From Limisalsivibrio acetivorans (GTDB taxonomy: Bacteria; Chrysiogenota; Deferribacteres; Deferribacterales; Geovibrionaceae): a stretch of 64,000 bases of DNA. Both the position numbers and the translations under genes were made by a program. Under the pieces are notes generated by a model. The model did no database searches and was not told the DNA's origin. It saw only the letters and a program-made list of their open reading frames with translations. The stretch covers positions 1,437,407 to 1,501,406 of the forward strand of contig NZ_ATWF01000001.1 in NCBI RefSeq assembly GCF_000421105.1, in the 5' to 3' direction. Shown here piece after piece: positions 17,187-26,401 of this stretch (the stretch's first letter is position 1; every line of letters begins with the position of its first letter).

Positions 17187-17500
17187 CTTTCACCTCCTTC
17201 TGTCAATTTTATACAAAATGTTTATGCTTTCCACGACCAACAGCTTCACGTCTCATACATGTTTTTGTCTAGCAGTATTCATGTAGCTGACCTATATGTC
17301 TGATAATAAGTATATTTTCTTCACTAGCAAATACTCACATTTAATAGACATCTGAGTTTCCGCAGGCTAATATTTAGATAAGGATTTTATGTATCATTAT
17401 TTTAGTTAGAAGGGATGCCCCGGTCTTTGTTTGTGACACGTAGCTTGCTCACCCAGACCGAGCATGTGCACACATACCCCGAGGCTCCCGGAGGTATATA
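17187..17500 (+). promoter_or_regulatory. Intergenic region with candidate structured leader (17411-17500)
   Basis: The first 220 bases are AT-rich and show nothing definite. From about 17411 the sequence becomes GC-rich and foldable. CGGTCT (17421-17426) pairs with AGACCG (17455-17460), and inside it GTGA (17433-17436) pairs with TCAC (17449-17452). ATGTG/CACAT follows at 17464-17475, then C-rich and GGAGG segments before the start codon. I do not recognise it as a known riboswitch class. Confidence 0.4.
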
Positions 17501-17737
17501 ATGGACAAAGATAAGCTGATCAGGATCGATACCCTAGAGGAACTTTTTATGCAGGAATGCGTCTACCTTGATGGAAAAGAGCTTGGGAGGAAAATTTTCA
17601 TGGCATGGTCCCTCCCCGAAACACTGGACAACTTCAACAAAGGAGTATACCGGAACCCTGATAAACGTGTAATGGAGATTGACGAATGGGACAGGGAGGA
17701 GTGCATACAGAGGATGGAAGGGAGCGATGAACAATAG
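17501..17737 (+). CDS. Small hypothetical protein
   Basis: 78 residues, no recognised family. It is acidic and soluble, rich in Glu/Asp and Trp/Met (FMAWSLPETLDNFNKG, MEIDEWDREE), with no signal or membrane helix. A very good GGAGG ribosome site lies seven bases before the ATG, which together with the structured leader supports a real gene. It stands alone between the nuclease gene and pstS, in the same direction as the pst operon but separated from it by the Pho-box-like region. Confidence 0.6.
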   Translation: MDKDKLIRIDTLEELFMQECVYLDGKELGRKIFMAWSLPETLDNFNKGVYRNPDKRVMEIDEWDREECIQRMEGSDEQ

Positions 17738-17867
17738 GCAAAACTCCCCCGTTCACTCAAGCTAGCCCATCTTGCAACCCCCTAGGGCATTTTTTCTTTG
17801 CGCATACTCATTTTTTTCCGTCCTCAGGATCCCTTTCAATAGACCCATTCAGCACCCACTCATCATA

Positions 17868-17907
17868 TTTAACAACTCTCTGACACTTCTTTAATCCAAA
17901 CCTTACA
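17868..17907 (+). promoter_or_regulatory. Pho-box-like array upstream of pstS
   Basis: Four 7-base half-sites at an exact 11-base period, TTTAACA (17868), TCTGACA (17879), TTTAATC (17890) and CCTTACA (17901), separated by 4-base spacers. This is the 7+4 layout of PhoB/PhoP boxes, although the half-site differs from E. coli CTGTCAT. It lies 59 bases before the pstS start, with CTTACA placed where a -35 would be. It is a candidate binding site for the PhoB-like protein at 22983. Confidence 0.55.
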
Positions 17908-17965
17908 ATCTTCGTCTAAATGATACGTGTTTCAAAGTTGCATATCTAAGGAGGTAACAAAAACT

Positions 17966-18979
17966 ATGAAGCGTTTCGCAAAACTGCTCACAGCTGCACT
18001 TGCACTTTCCGTGCTCACAACAGGATTCGCGTTTGCTCGCGACCAGATCAGAATCGTTGGTTCTTCCACTGTGTACCCTTTCTCCAGCTACGTTGCTGAG
18101 GAATTCGGTGCTACAACCAAGTACCCCACTCCCGTAGTTGAGTCTACTGGTTCCGGTGGTGGTCACAAGCTCTTCGGCGAAGGTGCTGGTCTTGACACTC
18201 CCGACATCACCAACTCTTCTCGTCGTATCAAGTCTAAAGAGCTTAAGAAGGACCACGAAGTTGGTATCGACCCCGTAATCGAAATCAAAATCGGTTATGA
18301 CGGCATCGCAATCGCTCACAACAAAGCTGCCGCTGACATGAACCTCAGCCGTGCTCAGCTTGCTCTTGCTGTTGCAGAGGAAGTTCCCATGGACGGCAAG
18401 CTTGTTAAGAACCCCTACAAGAAGTGGTCCGATATCGATTCATCTCTCCCCAACGCAGAGATCCTCGTATACGGCCCTCCCACATCTTCCGGTACTCGTG
18501 ACGCTTTCGAAGAGCTTGTTCTTGAAGAAGCTACTAGCGAAATGAAAGAGTACGGTGGCGACTACTCCAAGATTCGTCAGGACGGCGTTTACGTTCCCTC
18601 AGGCGAGAACGACAACCTTATCGTTCAGAAGCTTGTAAAGGACAAGGCCGCTGTTGGTATCTTCGGATACAGCTTCCTCATGGAAAACTCTGACAGAATC
18701 AAGGCAGTTTCCGTAGAAGGCGTTAAGCCCGGACCCGAGACTGTTGCATCTGGCGAATACCCCGTTTCCAGAAGCCTTTTCTTCTACGTAAAGGGCAACC
18801 ACCTCGGCAAAGTTCCCGGCATGGAAGAGTATATTAACCTTTTCCTTTCCGAGAAGATGATCGGTGATGACGGTTTCCTTACTGAAATCGGCCTCATCCC
18901 CCTTCCCGCTGCTGACCGTGATAAGTACCGCAGCGTTTGGGAGAACCGCAAAGGTCTCCAGATGAGCGACCTTAAGTAA
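17966..18979 (+). CDS. pstS: Phosphate ABC transporter, periplasmic phosphate-binding protein
   Basis: 337 residues from the ATG at 17966, which has AAGGAGG eleven bases upstream. The longer open frame from 17927 lacks a ribosome site. The signal peptide is MKRFAKLLTAALALSVLTTG and ends near FAFA. Mature residues IVGSSTVYPFSSYVAEEFG and STGSGGGHKLFGEGAG carry the phosphate-coordinating Ser/Thr loops. It captures phosphate in the periplasm. Codon choice is unusually uniform compared with the neighbours, as in highly expressed genes. A hairpin follows the gene, so pstS can be made in excess over the membrane subunits. Confidence 0.93.
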   Translation: MKRFAKLLTAALALSVLTTGFAFARDQIRIVGSSTVYPFSSYVAEEFGATTKYPTPVVESTGSGGGHKLFGEGAGLDTPDITNSSRRIKSKELKKDHEVGIDPVIEIKIGYDGIAIAHNKAAADMNLSRAQLALAVAEEVPMDGKLVKNPYKKWSDIDSSLPNAEILVYGPPTSSGTRDAFEELVLEEATSEMKEYGGDYSKIRQDGVYVPSGENDNLIVQKLVKDKAAVGIFGYSFLMENSDRIKAVSVEGVKPGPETVASGEYPVSRSLFFYVKGNHLGKVPGMEEYINLFLSEKMIGDDGFLTEIGLIPLPAADRDKYRSVWENRKGLQMSDLK

Positions 18980-19005
18980 GCTAAAGCTAATAATCCAACT
19001 ATATA

Positions 19006-19038
19006 CAGGGCAGGTCGGCTTTTTGCCGGCCTGCTCTG
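19006..19038 (+). terminator. Hairpin between pstS and pstC
   Basis: 14-position stem with two G-U pairs and a TTTTT loop, followed by a short T/A stretch. It probably acts as a partial terminator or a 3' stabiliser that raises pstS over pstCAB. Confidence 0.75.
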
Positions 19039-19070
19039 TTTAAATTCAGATTTCCCCAGGGAGTCAGCCA

Positions 19071-20300
19071 ATGCTGATAGCAACAATAATTATTCTTATC
19101 GCCGCAACTGTCGGTGCATATGTTTTCGGCAGGATGAAGGCAGGTGGATGGGAAAACAAGAAGATACGCCTAACTGCCCGTCCAGGCCATTATGGGATGT
19201 ACACCCTTATCAAAACTACGTTTCCGGCATGGATTCTTCTCATGCTGGTTCTGCTTCTTAAGACCACAAGGCTTTTCGACACTCCCGGTGTCGCCGTTCT
19301 TGCAGGTTGCGCCCTACTTATGGCAATAGGAGCAATCATGGCGAACAAACAACTCTCACCGCTCTATAATGCGAGGATTGTTGTAGAACGCCACATAAGA
19401 TATCTGCTCATAGCTTCCTCACTTATCTCGATCCTGACAACCGTAGGAATCGTACTCTCAATTCTTTTCGAAGCTATAAGATTCTTCAGTGATGTAAACC
19501 TTTTCCATTTCCTCACAGGAACTTCATGGAACCCCGACACCGCTTTCCTCCATGGAGCGGGCAGAGAGGGTGAGATGGCCGCAGAGCCAGAGTTCGGTTC
19601 AGTGCCTATCTTCGCAGGAACATTCATGATAACAATCATAGCACTATGTGTTGCCGTTCCTGTGGGTCTGTATGCTGCCATCTATCTTTCTGAATACGCA
19701 AACACTAGAATTAGAAAAACCTTCAAGCCCATCCTCGAAATCCTTGCAGGGATCCCCACGGTTGTATACGGTTTCTTCGCCGCGCTAACCGTGAGCCCCC
19801 TGGTTGTTGAGGCTGCAGAGTTTTTCGGGCTTGAAGCTGACTATACAAACGCCCTTGCACCAGGAATCGTAATGGGAATCATGATCATCCCCTTCGTTTC
19901 CTCCCTTTCAGATGACGTAATAAGCTCAGTCCCCCAAAGCCTCCGCGAGGGCGGACTGGCCCTTGGAACAACACGTTCTGAAACGATAAAAAGGATTATA
20001 CTTCCTGCGGCTCTTCCCGGGATCATCTCCGCAATCCTCCTTGCCATATCAAGGGCTGTGGGCGAAACGATGATCGTTGTTATGGCCGCCGGTCTCAGAC
20101 CAAACCTCACATGGAACCCCCTAGAGGGTATGACAACGGTTACTGTTCGTATTGTGGACGCCCTCACAGGAGACCAGGAGTTCAGCAGTCTCGAGACCCT
20201 TTCGGCCTTCGGCCTCGGTCTTGTGCTGCTTGTGTTCACCCTCTGCCTGAACCTTGTTTCCACAATAATAATCCGCAAATACAGACAGATATACGAATAA
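19071..20300 (+). CDS. pstC: Phosphate ABC transporter, permease PstC
   Basis: 409 residues, longer than E. coli PstC (319). An extra N-terminal region with about three hydrophobic helices spans residues 1-105 before the canonical permease. The core has six helices. The EAA-type loop is SLREGGLALGTTRSETIKRI near 290-309, and IPTVVYGFFAAL is a PstC hallmark. GGGAG lies ahead of the ATG. The N-terminal extension is seen in the PstC of several non-enteric bacteria. Confidence 0.92.
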   Translation: MLIATIIILIAATVGAYVFGRMKAGGWENKKIRLTARPGHYGMYTLIKTTFPAWILLMLVLLLKTTRLFDTPGVAVLAGCALLMAIGAIMANKQLSPLYNARIVVERHIRYLLIASSLISILTTVGIVLSILFEAIRFFSDVNLFHFLTGTSWNPDTAFLHGAGREGEMAAEPEFGSVPIFAGTFMITIIALCVAVPVGLYAAIYLSEYANTRIRKTFKPILEILAGIPTVVYGFFAALTVSPLVVEAAEFFGLEADYTNALAPGIVMGIMIIPFVSSLSDDVISSVPQSLREGGLALGTTRSETIKRIILPAALPGIISAILLAISRAVGETMIVVMAAGLRPNLTWNPLEGMTTVTVRIVDALTGDQEFSSLETLSAFGLGLVLLVFTLCLNLVSTIIIRKYRQIYE

Positions 20301-20310
20301 GGAGTAATGA

Positions 20311-21477
20311 ATGAATCATCACAGCGACGAACACCAAAAGCTCCTTAAAAAAAGGTATGCCAAGGAGAAACGCTTCTCAATGTACGGCAAGGTGGCCATC
20401 ATTGTAGCGGCACTCTTCCTCATTTTCTTCTTCGGCAATATTATATCAACCGGTTACAAGGCCTTTGTTCAAACAGAGGTGCTGGTGGACGTAACCTTCA
20501 ACGAGAAGACCGTTAAGATTCCGCTCAAGGCGGTCAGCAGAGAGAATAGAGACATAGCAACCAGAGGCTTCCTCCGGATGATCCCCCAGATCGTTGAGCA
20601 GAACCCCGATTACATGGGCACAACACGCACCATGTGGGTTACTGCAAAAGGTGATGTTGATCAGTACATGAAAGACAAGCCAAACCGCCTTAAGGACAGC
20701 GAAAAGGAGTATGTGGACAAGCTTAATGATGCGGACAGGATAAGGCTCGCATTCAACACAGGCTTCTTCACCAGAGGTGATTCCAAGATGCCTGAAATCG
20801 CAGGTATCCTCGCCGCCGCAGTGGGTACAATCTATGTGCTTATAATAACTATGCTTCTCAGTGTGCCTTTGGGGGTTATGACAGCGATCTACCTTGAGGA
20901 GTTTGCACCGGACAACCGGTTCACCCAGCTCATTGAGATAAACATCAACAACCTTGCGGCTATACCATCGATCATATTCGGACTTCTGGGTCTTGCAATC
21001 TTCATCAACTTCTTCCACGTTCCACGCTCATCAGCACTAGTGGGAGGTATGACGCTTGCACTTATGACCCTGCCCGTTATTATAATCAGCACAAGGGCAT
21101 CGCTAAGAGCTGTTCCCGATTCCATCAGGCAGGGCGCCTATGGAGTTGGTGCATCACCGTGGCAGGTGGTTGCGCACCACGTTCTCCCAGTGTCGCTCCC
21201 CGGTATCCTCACAGGAACCATCATCGGTCTGGCCCAGGCTATGGGTGAGACAGCTCCCCTGCTCATCGTGGGAATGATGGCATACATCCCCGATATACCG
21301 GACGGCCCCCTGCAGGCAACAACAGTTCTCCCCGCCCAGATATATACATGGTCCGGCGCAAGCCTCAGGCCCTATGTGGAAAGAACCGCCGCAGGAATTA
21401 TAGTACTGCTCACAGTTCTTCTATCACTCAACTTCACAGCCATCTGGCTGAGAAACAAATACGACCGTAAATGGTAA
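20311..21477 (+). CDS. pstA: Phosphate ABC transporter, permease PstA
   Basis: 388 residues, longer than the 296 of E. coli. After the first helix (about 28-50) comes an inserted soluble region of roughly 110 residues, predicted outside the membrane. The typical permease core follows, with PLGVMTAIYLEEFAPDNRF, NLAAIPSIIFGLLGLAIF and the EAA loop SIRQGAYGVGASPWQVVAHH. AAGGAG stands before the ATG. It pairs with PstC to form the channel. Confidence 0.92.
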   Translation: MNHHSDEHQKLLKKRYAKEKRFSMYGKVAIIVAALFLIFFFGNIISTGYKAFVQTEVLVDVTFNEKTVKIPLKAVSRENRDIATRGFLRMIPQIVEQNPDYMGTTRTMWVTAKGDVDQYMKDKPNRLKDSEKEYVDKLNDADRIRLAFNTGFFTRGDSKMPEIAGILAAAVGTIYVLIITMLLSVPLGVMTAIYLEEFAPDNRFTQLIEININNLAAIPSIIFGLLGLAIFINFFHVPRSSALVGGMTLALMTLPVIIISTRASLRAVPDSIRQGAYGVGASPWQVVAHHVLPVSLPGILTGTIIGLAQAMGETAPLLIVGMMAYIPDIPDGPLQATTVLPAQIYTWSGASLRPYVERTAAGIIVLLTVLLSLNFTAIWLRNKYDRKW

Positions 21478-21495
21478 ACCAGGAGGTTGCATAAA

Positions 21496-22305
21496 ATGAC
21501 AGATACAGCAAGCCGTCCCTCAGAGACAATCAAGGAAATGGAAGGCCTTAAAATCAAGATGTCCGTTAAGGACCTTGATTTCTACTACGGCAACTTCTGC
21601 GCCCTCAAGAATATAAATATCGACTACCCCGAAAAACACGTTATCGCTATGATCGGGCCCTCAGGCTGCGGTAAATCCACACTTCTGCGCTGCCTGAACA
21701 GGATGAACGACCTTATACCCGAAACAAGGGTGGATGGAAAGATAACCCTCGATAACACAGATATCTACAGCCAGGAAATCGATGTTGTGGATCTCAGGAC
21801 AAAGGTGGGAATGGTTTTTCAGAAGCCGAACCCCTTCCCCAAAACGATCTATGAAAACATCGCCTATGCGCCCCGTATCCACGGCCACGTTAAGAAAGGC
21901 GCAGATATGGACAACCTCGTTGAGGACTCCCTCAGAAAGGCAGGCCTCTGGGACGAGGTTTCCGACAGACTCGAAAGCATGGCAACAGCCCTCTCCGGTG
22001 GTCAGCAGCAGCGTCTCTGCATCGCCAGAGCAATAGCCATGCAGCCCGATATCCTCCTCATGGACGAGCCCGCCTCCGCCCTTGACCCCATCGCAACGGC
22101 AAAGATCGAGGAGCTCATATTCCAGCTTAAGGAGAAGTACACAATCATTATCGTTACCCACAGTATGCAACAGGCTGCCAGGATCTCCGAATACACCGCA
22201 TTCTTCTACATGGGCGAGATGATGGAGTTTAACACCACAGAGAAGATATTCACCAACCCCGACAAGCAGGAAACCCAGGACTACGTTACCGGAAGGTTCG
22301 GTTAA
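21496..22305 (+). CDS. pstB: Phosphate ABC transporter, ATP-binding protein
   Basis: 269 residues from the ATG at 21496, which has AGGAGG nine bases upstream. A TTG three codons earlier is too close to that site. Walker A is GPSGCGKST and the PstB-type phrase [12 protein letters not shown] follows it. The signature is [16 protein letters not shown], Walker B is [16 protein letters not shown], and the switch His is in IVTHSMQQA. It energises phosphate uptake. Confidence 0.95.
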   Translation: MTDTASRPSETIKEMEGLKIKMSVKDLDFYYGNFCALKNINIDYPEKHVIAMIGPSGCGKSTLLRCLNRMNDLIPETRVDGKITLDNTDIYSQEIDVVDLRTKVGMVFQKPNPFPKTIYENIAYAPRIHGHVKKGADMDNLVEDSLRKAGLWDEVSDRLESMATALSGGQQQRLCIARAIAMQPDILLMDEPASALDPIATAKIEELIFQLKEKYTIIIVTHSMQQAARISEYTAFFYMGEMMEFNTTEKIFTNPDKQETQDYVTGRFG

Positions 22306-22315
22306 GAGGAATAGG

Positions 22316-23014
22316 ATGATCAGCAAAACAGAGAATAAACTTAAAGAGATGCAGGAAAAACTCGATCTCGCCACTTCTTACGTAAGCGGCATGGTCGAGG
22401 ATGTTGGTACACTTCTGAACGGCTACGATCCCAAGCTTGCAGAAAGCATAATCGGCCGGGATGCCAGCGTCAATAAGCTGGACAGCGACATTAACAAGAT
22501 CTGCGTCTACCTTCTTGCTCTCCATGAGCCCAAGGCGCAGGATCTCAGGCTCGTTATTGCCACCCTGAACATAATCGGCGAGCTCGAATCCATCGCAGAT
22601 TACTGCGAAGGGATTGCAAAGGAGATCGTCCGCAATGGGGAAGACCTTTACAAGGTGGACTTCATAAAGCTCCCCAAACTCTTCAAAGAGACCAGCGCCA
22701 TGATAAAGGACTCCATCAAGGCATTCCATGATAGGGATGACAGACTGGCGCTCTCCATCATTGAAAGGGATGACAGGGTGGATAAGATCCATAAGAAGAT
22801 CCTTAAGAAGTCCGTGGAATCACTCACAGACTACTCCGAGATGGCACCGAGCACCGTATCGCTCATATTCATAACACGTTCCCTCGAAAGGGCCGCCGAC
22901 CATGCCGCTACAATTGCCGAGCATGCCTACTACATGGCCACCGGGGAGATCATCAAAAACGTGGCAGTACGCGAAGTTAGAGATGAAGGGGAAAGCTCTT
23001 CTAGTAACAGCTGA
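22316..23014 (+). CDS. phoU: Phosphate signalling protein PhoU
   Basis: 232 residues, all helical, with two PhoU repeats. Each repeat has the E/D-xxx-D metal-binding pattern, seen in LESIADYCEGIAKEIV and LERAADHAATIAEHAYYMATGE. PhoU usually links the Pst transporter to a sensor kinase such as PhoR and limits phosphate uptake. No phoR lies in this operon. The last 32 bases overlap the following regulator gene in another frame. Confidence 0.92.
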   Translation: MISKTENKLKEMQEKLDLATSYVSGMVEDVGTLLNGYDPKLAESIIGRDASVNKLDSDINKICVYLLALHEPKAQDLRLVIATLNIIGELESIADYCEGIAKEIVRNGEDLYKVDFIKLPKLFKETSAMIKDSIKAFHDRDDRLALSIIERDDRVDKIHKKILKKSVESLTDYSEMAPSTVSLIFITRSLERAADHAATIAEHAYYMATGEIIKNVAVREVRDEGESSSSNS

Positions 23015-23654
23015 CAGCGATATTGAGAACACCGTAACACAGAGGCTCCGGGAGAGGCAGATAATGCCCGTCTCCCAGCAGTCCTGTTGTCCGGAGGATG
23101 CTCAGCAGTTCGACACATCCCCGCCGGATATAATAATCCTTCACCTGGACAGCTCAGGTGACTGGAAGAAAGAGATGGAAGCCAGAAGGAACAGCCCCGA
23201 ACTCTCCGCTGTTCCTCTCATGGCATTTACAGTTAATAAAGACGATGCCCTCGCTCTGGAAGCTTTTGCCCATGGGGCAGAGGATGTCTACTCCCTGGAA
23301 ACAGGGGAGCGTGTATTAGCGATTAAGTGCGAAAAGCTCATACACAGAGGGCTGGGGACCGGTTCCGGAAGGATTACCTATCGGAATATCACGCTGGATG
23401 AGTTTTCCAGACAGATCTTTGTGGGTAAGAGCGAGATCAAGGTAACCAACAAGCAGTTTGATCTGCTCCGTTTATTCCTTAAAAACCCTGACAGGGTTCT
23501 TACCCGCGAAAAAATTCTAGAGAATGTATGGGATGACGTGCCCAATGGTTCCACAAGAACAGTAGACTCACACGTATCCGGACTAAAAAGAAAACTTGGC
23601 GTACATGGTGACTACATACGCTCGGTTTACAGGAAAGGATATATCTTTCGTTAA
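22983..23654 (+). CDS. OmpR/PhoB-family regulator with degenerate receiver domain
   Basis: 223 residues from the ATG at 22983. The longer frame upstream lies inside phoU. The N-terminal receiver is degenerate. The acidic pocket reads ADSD, the phosphorylation site of the PDLILLD type reads PDIIILH (His54, with Asp at 56), and the conserved Lys of the KPF motif is missing ([12 protein letters not shown]). The C-terminal winged helix is complete, with [35 protein letters not shown] and VYRKGYIFR. It probably binds DNA without canonical aspartyl phosphorylation. Position after phoU suggests control of the phosphate genes, perhaps at the 11-bp-period repeats before pstS. The operon has no cognate kinase. 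Confidence 0.85.
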   Translation: MKGKALLVTADSDIENTVTQRLRERQIMPVSQQSCCPEDAQQFDTSPPDIIILHLDSSGDWKKEMEARRNSPELSAVPLMAFTVNKDDALALEAFAHGAEDVYSLETGERVLAIKCEKLIHRGLGTGSGRITYRNITLDEFSRQIFVGKSEIKVTNKQFDLLRLFLKNPDRVLTREKILENVWDDVPNGSTRTVDSHVSGLKRKLGVHGDYIRSVYRKGYIFR

Positions 23655-23680
23655 AATCTCATAATTTGCCGGGGAACAGA

Positions 23681-25849
23681 ATGAGAAAAGGAATAATTCG
23701 AAGCTTGAGCCTTAAGGTTAAGATTGTGTCCATGATCTTTGCTGCTCTTCTTCTTGTAACACTAATAACATCTACAGTACTGATAGAAAGAGGGAAAGAG
23801 GAGCTTATCAAGGGCAGAAAGGACCAGGCTCAGCTTCTGAAAAACGTTGTATCCGACAAGCTTCTACGTTATTACGACTCTGTTGACGATTTCCTTGTGA
23901 CCTTCACAAAAAACGCATACGTAACCGAAGGCTTCTACAGCATGACCTCTGCTTTCTACAAGTTAAGACGCAGACCCTCTCTGGATACAGATATGCTGGT
24001 GAACGGTCTTCGTGAATTCTACGAGAAAACAGGAAACAGTAAGATGCTTGACTGGATGGAGGGGCGTAACTTCAAAAACAAGCATAATTTCCGCTCCCTT
24101 GTTCTTCAGTATACCAACATAACCGACATAGACAAGGAGGAGGCCGCAAGGTTTCCTGTTGAATACAACTTTGTACTCTCATCCTACGACGGCAGTTTCC
24201 GCATGCTCATGGAGCCCTACCTTATAGAGGCCCTCACCATAGTAGATTCGGACGGCTATGTGGTCTACACCACCGACAAGTCACCCGCCTTTGCCACAAA
24301 CCTAAATGACGGCCCCTTTGCAGACAGTAGACTGGCAAAGGTTTATAAAAAAGGAATGGAAACCCCTAAGGATAAGACTCTGTTCACCGAATTTGCAGCT
24401 AAGGATATCGGCGAAGATAAAGAGGTCGCTTACATGGCACGCTTTATTAACGCCGATGATATTCGAACGGGGGTGGTCCTCGTCGAGGTATCAAGGGATG
24501 TTATGCAATCCCTCATACCCCCGCAGATAGACAAATTCACCCATGTACGTCTTCTGGATAGTTCCGGCAAGATCCTCAATATGGGTGAAAGCTCCGGCGA
24601 GGATACCGTAAGAAGCTTTGTCAAAAACTCTGGAGATGGTGATGCTCAGCTTGAAACCATGGAAGGTGCCGAAGGGGGGCTTATACTCTCCAAGAAGAGT
24701 GTATCTTTCAACGGTCAGAGATTTGATGTTGTCATAAAGCTCCTCCGCTCCGAGGTTCTGGGGCAGATACGAAACCTTATATCCAGCGTCCTTGTGGCTT
24801 CGGGGATAACATTCATCGTAATCCTCATCCTGCTCATCCTCCTGTTCAACAGGCTCGTCTTCCGCCGCATTGACTTTGTGGGCAGGGAGATCGACGAGAT
24901 CGGAAACGACCTCAGCAAACGAATACCGATATACTACAAGGATGAAATCGCCAAAATATCAAGACACATGAACGCATTCCTCGTCCGTCTTGATGACCTG
25001 GTAAGGAACATCATGGTTGTCTTCGCCGAAACAGAGAACAGCTTCGACATCTTCGACAACAAGAAGAACGATCTCGAGGATGTATTCAGCAGACAGAAAA
25101 GCAATCTCGAGGAGCTTGTGGCCGAGATGGAAAACGTCCGTGCTGCGGGGGTCGAGATGCACCAAAACCTTAGCAGAACCATGGATCTCACAACAGAGAA
25201 CGATGAGCGAACCAAGCAGGGAACCGAGGATATGACAGACCTTTCGGAACGGATGAGCGCCATAGGTTCATCTGTGGAGAAGCTGGCGGATACGGTTGGA
25301 CGCATCGGCGAGTCATCCCAGGAGGTAGGAAACATACTGACGGTAATCGATGATATAACAGACCAGATAAACCTTCTAGCACTTAACGCCGCCATCGAAG
25401 CTGCCAGAGCTGGCGAACACGGGCGCGGTTTCGCCGTTGTCGCAGACGAGGTGCGCAAGCTTGCAGAAAAAACCAGAGGCGCAACCGGACATATAGGACA
25501 GATCATCGGCGGCTTCAACTCCGACATATCCGATGTGCTGAACAATATGCAGACAACGGAGTCCGAAGTTAAGTCCGGCTCCGAGATAATGGGCAGAACC
25601 ACAGAGGTATTTGAGGGTATAGTACGCTCAAGCGAAGAGCTTTCAGAAACTTTCGCCACAATGCAGACAACCCTGCAGAGAAGGGATGACGCCATCGAAG
25701 GGGTCAGTACACGAGTTCAATCATCTGAGCAGATGGTGGGTCAGAGCTCCGAAAGCCTTGAAGAGCTCCTCAAAATATTCCGTGAGATGAAGGAATCGAT
25801 GCACGAACTGCAGAAGTCCGTGTCGATCTTCAACACAACAAAGCAGTAA
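23681..25849 (+). CDS. Methyl-accepting chemotaxis protein
   Basis: 722 residues from the ATG at 23681. There is a membrane helix at about 10-32, a large periplasmic sensor region to about 365, a second helix at about 368-390, a HAMP linker, then the long signalling coiled coil. The hairpin tip is the invariant [21 protein letters not shown] followed by [18 protein letters not shown]. No C-terminal CheR-binding pentapeptide is seen. It begins 26 bases after the PhoB-like gene with no terminator between, so it is probably transcribed with pst-phoU. A role in phosphate sensing is an inference from position. The sensor domain itself is not recognised. Confidence 0.9.
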   Translation: MRKGIIRSLSLKVKIVSMIFAALLLVTLITSTVLIERGKEELIKGRKDQAQLLKNVVSDKLLRYYDSVDDFLVTFTKNAYVTEGFYSMTSAFYKLRRRPSLDTDMLVNGLREFYEKTGNSKMLDWMEGRNFKNKHNFRSLVLQYTNITDIDKEEAARFPVEYNFVLSSYDGSFRMLMEPYLIEALTIVDSDGYVVYTTDKSPAFATNLNDGPFADSRLAKVYKKGMETPKDKTLFTEFAAKDIGEDKEVAYMARFINADDIRTGVVLVEVSRDVMQSLIPPQIDKFTHVRLLDSSGKILNMGESSGEDTVRSFVKNSGDGDAQLETMEGAEGGLILSKKSVSFNGQRFDVVIKLLRSEVLGQIRNLISSVLVASGITFIVILILLILLFNRLVFRRIDFVGREIDEIGNDLSKRIPIYYKDEIAKISRHMNAFLVRLDDLVRNIMVVFAETENSFDIFDNKKNDLEDVFSRQKSNLEELVAEMENVRAAGVEMHQNLSRTMDLTTENDERTKQGTEDMTDLSERMSAIGSSVEKLADTVGRIGESSQEVGNILTVIDDITDQINLLALNAAIEAARAGEHGRGFAVVADEVRKLAEKTRGATGHIGQIIGGFNSDISDVLNNMQTTESEVKSGSEIMGRTTEVFEGIVRSSEELSETFATMQTTLQRRDDAIEGVSTRVQSSEQMVGQSSESLEELLKIFREMKESMHELQKSVSIFNTTKQ

Positions 25850-25884
25850 CAACCTTTACCGATAGAACACCTTGACACATCTGA

Positions 25885-25904
25885 GGGGGAGCTGATGCTC
25901 CCCC
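25885..25904 (+). terminator. Terminator ending the pst-phoU-chemoreceptor transcript
   Basis: Perfect 8-bp GGGGGAGC/GCTCCCCC stem with a TGAT loop, followed by GTTCTTTT. Confidence 0.85.
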
Positions 25905-25914
25905 GTTCTTTTGA

Positions 25915-26154
25915 TCAGTAATCTATTCCGGCGGGCATAATGCTTTCGGGGTCGTGGCTGTGGCAGGGCGTAACACCGTAGGTCATCCCGCACCCGGGGC
26001 ATACTCCCTCATAGGTCTGCATAGTAAAACTCTCCTCACAGTTGGAGCAGTATTTCTCCACAGGCTCCATAGGCATTACATTGAATCCCATCATCCTTAT
26101 TTTATCCACAACCTGCTTGCCGTTATCGAATCTTCCTGAACATCCGTCATGCAT
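25915..26154 (-). CDS. Small zinc-ribbon protein
   Basis: 79 residues with two C-x2-C pairs, YCSNCEESF and VCPGCGMTYG, spaced like a zinc ribbon, plus extra Cys and His near both ends (HDGCSG, TPCHSHD). AGGAGG lies ahead of the ATG, so the gene is real. No family name can be given with certainty. Small proteins of this kind in anaerobes are often rubredoxin-like or metal-binding. It is transcribed away from the glutamate synthase operon. Confidence 0.7.
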   Translation of the reverse strand: MHDGCSGRFDNGKQVVDKIRMMGFNVMPMEPVEKYCSNCEESFTMQTYEGVCPGCGMTYGVTPCHSHDPESIMPAGIDY

Positions 26155-26211
26155 GGCATATCCTCCTTTCTTGTACTAGGATAAATGTACAGCACCGGGG
26201 AGATCTTTTAC

Positions 26212-26225
26212 TTGATTCCGGTCAA
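26212..26225. promoter_or_regulatory. FNR/CRP-like box
   Basis: TTGAT-TCCG-GTCAA differs in one position from the FNR consensus TTGAT-N4-ATCAA. It lies in the 247-base gap between the zinc-ribbon gene and the glutamate synthase operon, 58 bases before the first and 176 before the second. Confidence 0.35.
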
Positions 26226-26401
26226 TTTTGGTATTCTTTCATAATAAAACAAACGAGCCTGTTTTGTTTTTTTCAACATTTCCCTATACTAATGACTGGT
26301 GTTGGTAGTAACATTGGTAATGTGTGAGTGTATATTTTCAACCCTGTCCGGCTGGACGGGGGTATACAATAAACCCCAAAAATTCTAAACGGAGGTAAGC
26401 T

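Noticed and set aside
22902-22982. Longer N-terminus for the PhoB-like regulator
   Set aside because: These codons lie inside phoU and do not resemble a receiver domain. The receiver starts at the ATG 22983.
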